Shown: positions 63,152 to 64,000 of the stretch, in pieces
Numbering within the stretch: the first letter of the stretch is position 1
Layout of the letters: each line of letters begins with the position of its first letter
DNA from: an uncultured Bacteroidales bacterium
Lineage (GTDB): Bacteria; Bacteroidota; Bacteroidia; Bacteroidales; CAIWKO01
Length of the DNA: 64,000 nt
Direction of reading: 5' to 3'
Assembly: GCA_903913285.1 (NCBI GenBank)
Contig: CAIWKO010000054.1
Coordinates: 22,253-86,252 of the forward strand
The notes under the pieces: model-generated
What the model was told of the DNA's origin: nothing
Seen by the model: the letters and a program-made list of their open reading frames with translations, nothing else
The model's database searches: none
Position numbers and translations under genes: made by a program

Positions 63152-64000
63152 TCATTCCTTCACAAATTTCCTCACCGCAACTCCGTTTTCTGTGTTGAGT
63201 TTTATAACATAAACCCCTTTCGACAAACTGCTGATATCCATTTCGGTTTTTGTTGCCAATAGGTTTTGTTCTAAAAGCATTTGCCCTTCCAGATTGTAAA
63301 CCGATGCTGTACTGTTGTCTGAAATGCTCAGCTCAATTGTAATATTGTTGGTTGCGGGATTAGGATAAACAGAAAAAGTTTCTGTTTGTGCATTATCTTC
63401 AATGCCTGTTGACGAAGTATATTTTAATATGGTTCCGTTGGTTCCTACGGCATATCCGGGCACCGAATCAATAAAAAATATGGAATTCAGGGTTTGCACT
63501 CCCGAAGCGCTTTGTGTCCACGAATTGCCACCATCATTTGTACGATATAATGTCATACTCGAAAATCCATCTCCACCTCCCACAAAACCGTGATTCGCAT
63601 CAGTAAAAAATACTGTGACTAATGTGGGTGGAAAAGAGAATGACAAATGATTCCATGTATCTCCGCCGTCTATAGTTCTGTATACTCCGTTTATATCTGT
63701 TGCTACAAAGCCCGTATCGGGAGTCGGAAAATAAATCGAATAAATAGAAACCGTATTAGCCGAATCAACAGACATTGGTATCCACGATGCACCTCCGTTT
63801 GTTGTTTTTAAAATAGTGCCATAATCAGTAGTAACATAACCCTTCAATGGGCTTGTAAAAAAAACAGCAGTAAATAAGGTTGCTCCATAACTATACCTGT
63901 ATATAGTATCCCACGATAATCCACCATTGTTTGTTTTTATCACATAATTATCCAGACCTGTCGACCAGGTAATACCATAGCCTGTAGTTTGATTGGGAAA
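63152..64000 (-). CDS. T9SS cargo with Ycf48/BNR-like repeats, partial (N-terminus off the right edge)
   Basis: 282 codons to the window edge with the frame still open; the GTG at 63943 is not a start because the repeat pattern continues upstream of it (FPNQTTGYGITWSTG). Repeats of the photosynthesis-assembly-factor/BNR type are visible: TNNGGLSWDTIYRYSYG, GTILKTTNGGASWIPM, GVYRTIDGGDTWNHLSFSF, LYRTNDGGNSWTQSASG, which form a beta-propeller. The C-terminal sorting domain is VYPNPATNNITIEL, VYNLEGQMLLEQNLL and LSKGVYVIKLNTENGVA, ending RKFVKE. Predicted to be surface-exposed by T9SS. Confidence 0.85.
   Translation of the reverse strand, partial: FPNQTTGYGITWSTGLDNYVIKTNNGGLSWDTIYRYSYGATLFTAVFFTSPLKGYVTTDYGTILKTTNGGASWIPMSVDSANTVSIYSIYFPTPDTGFVATDINGVYRTIDGGDTWNHLSFSFPPTLVTVFFTDANHGFVGGGDGFSSMTLYRTNDGGNSWTQSASGVQTLNSIFFIDSVPGYAVGTNGTILKYTSSTGIEDNAQTETFSVYPNPATNNITIELSISDNSTASVYNLEGQMLLEQNLLATKTEMDISSLSKGVYVIKLNTENGVAVRKFVKE

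Overview
The window comes from a member of the Bacteroidota, probably an uncultured Bacteroidales-like lineage. The evidence is three proteins with type IX secretion (T9SS) C-terminal sorting domains, several lipoproteins, promoters of the TTTG / TAnnTTTG type, a DUF2027-Smr protein, a long UbiD-type decarboxylase, and long stretches of intergenic repeats. No rRNA, tRNA, transposase, phage gene or CRISPR array was recognised.

Layout. 0-23 kb is mainly housekeeping: ung with a BamA/TamA-like outer-membrane protein, a UbiD decarboxylase, thiol peroxidase, a DUF2027-Smr protein, a T9SS cargo, a vitamin-salvage group (NadR-type kinase, PnuC, YkoF-like protein), an ECF sigma operon, YchF, and a split transketolase whose two halves are separated by a von Willebrand A gene. 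A second T9SS cargo and shikimate kinase follow. 22.7-24.3 kb holds an uncharacterised protein and a CPBP membrane protease. 24.3-40.9 kb is a continuous plus-strand surface-polysaccharide cluster: two DegT aminotransferases at its ends, a Wzx flippase, two Wzy/WaaL-like proteins, three glycosyltransferases, an initiating sugar transferase, a PIG-L deacetylase, an SDR, a hexapeptide acyltransferase, an alpha-L-rhamnosidase and an unusual TPP-dependent E1 alpha/beta pair. A class I aminotransferase, a Wzz-like protein and wecB lie just downstream. 43.5-48.1 kb is a very AT-rich accessory region on the minus strand, mostly of unknown proteins. 50.6-62.7 kb is a nested duplication: two glutamate dehydrogenases enclose two very large receiver/ATP-grasp proteins, which enclose a secreted protein and an amino-acid permease. 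The right edge cuts a third T9SS cargo.

How genes may work together. The polysaccharide cluster has initiation, elongation, flipping and polymerisation functions, plus enzymes for an amino sugar and probably a two-carbon branched sugar; it could build the A-LPS-type polymer to which T9SS cargo is attached. The most system-like unexplained units are the gdhA / receiver-ATP-grasp / permease nest and the six-gene AT-rich operon at 43.6-46.9 kb. Intergenic DNA is rich in short-period arrays (41 bp and 21 bp units with palindromic cores) and in dispersed hairpin elements present at least twice in the window.
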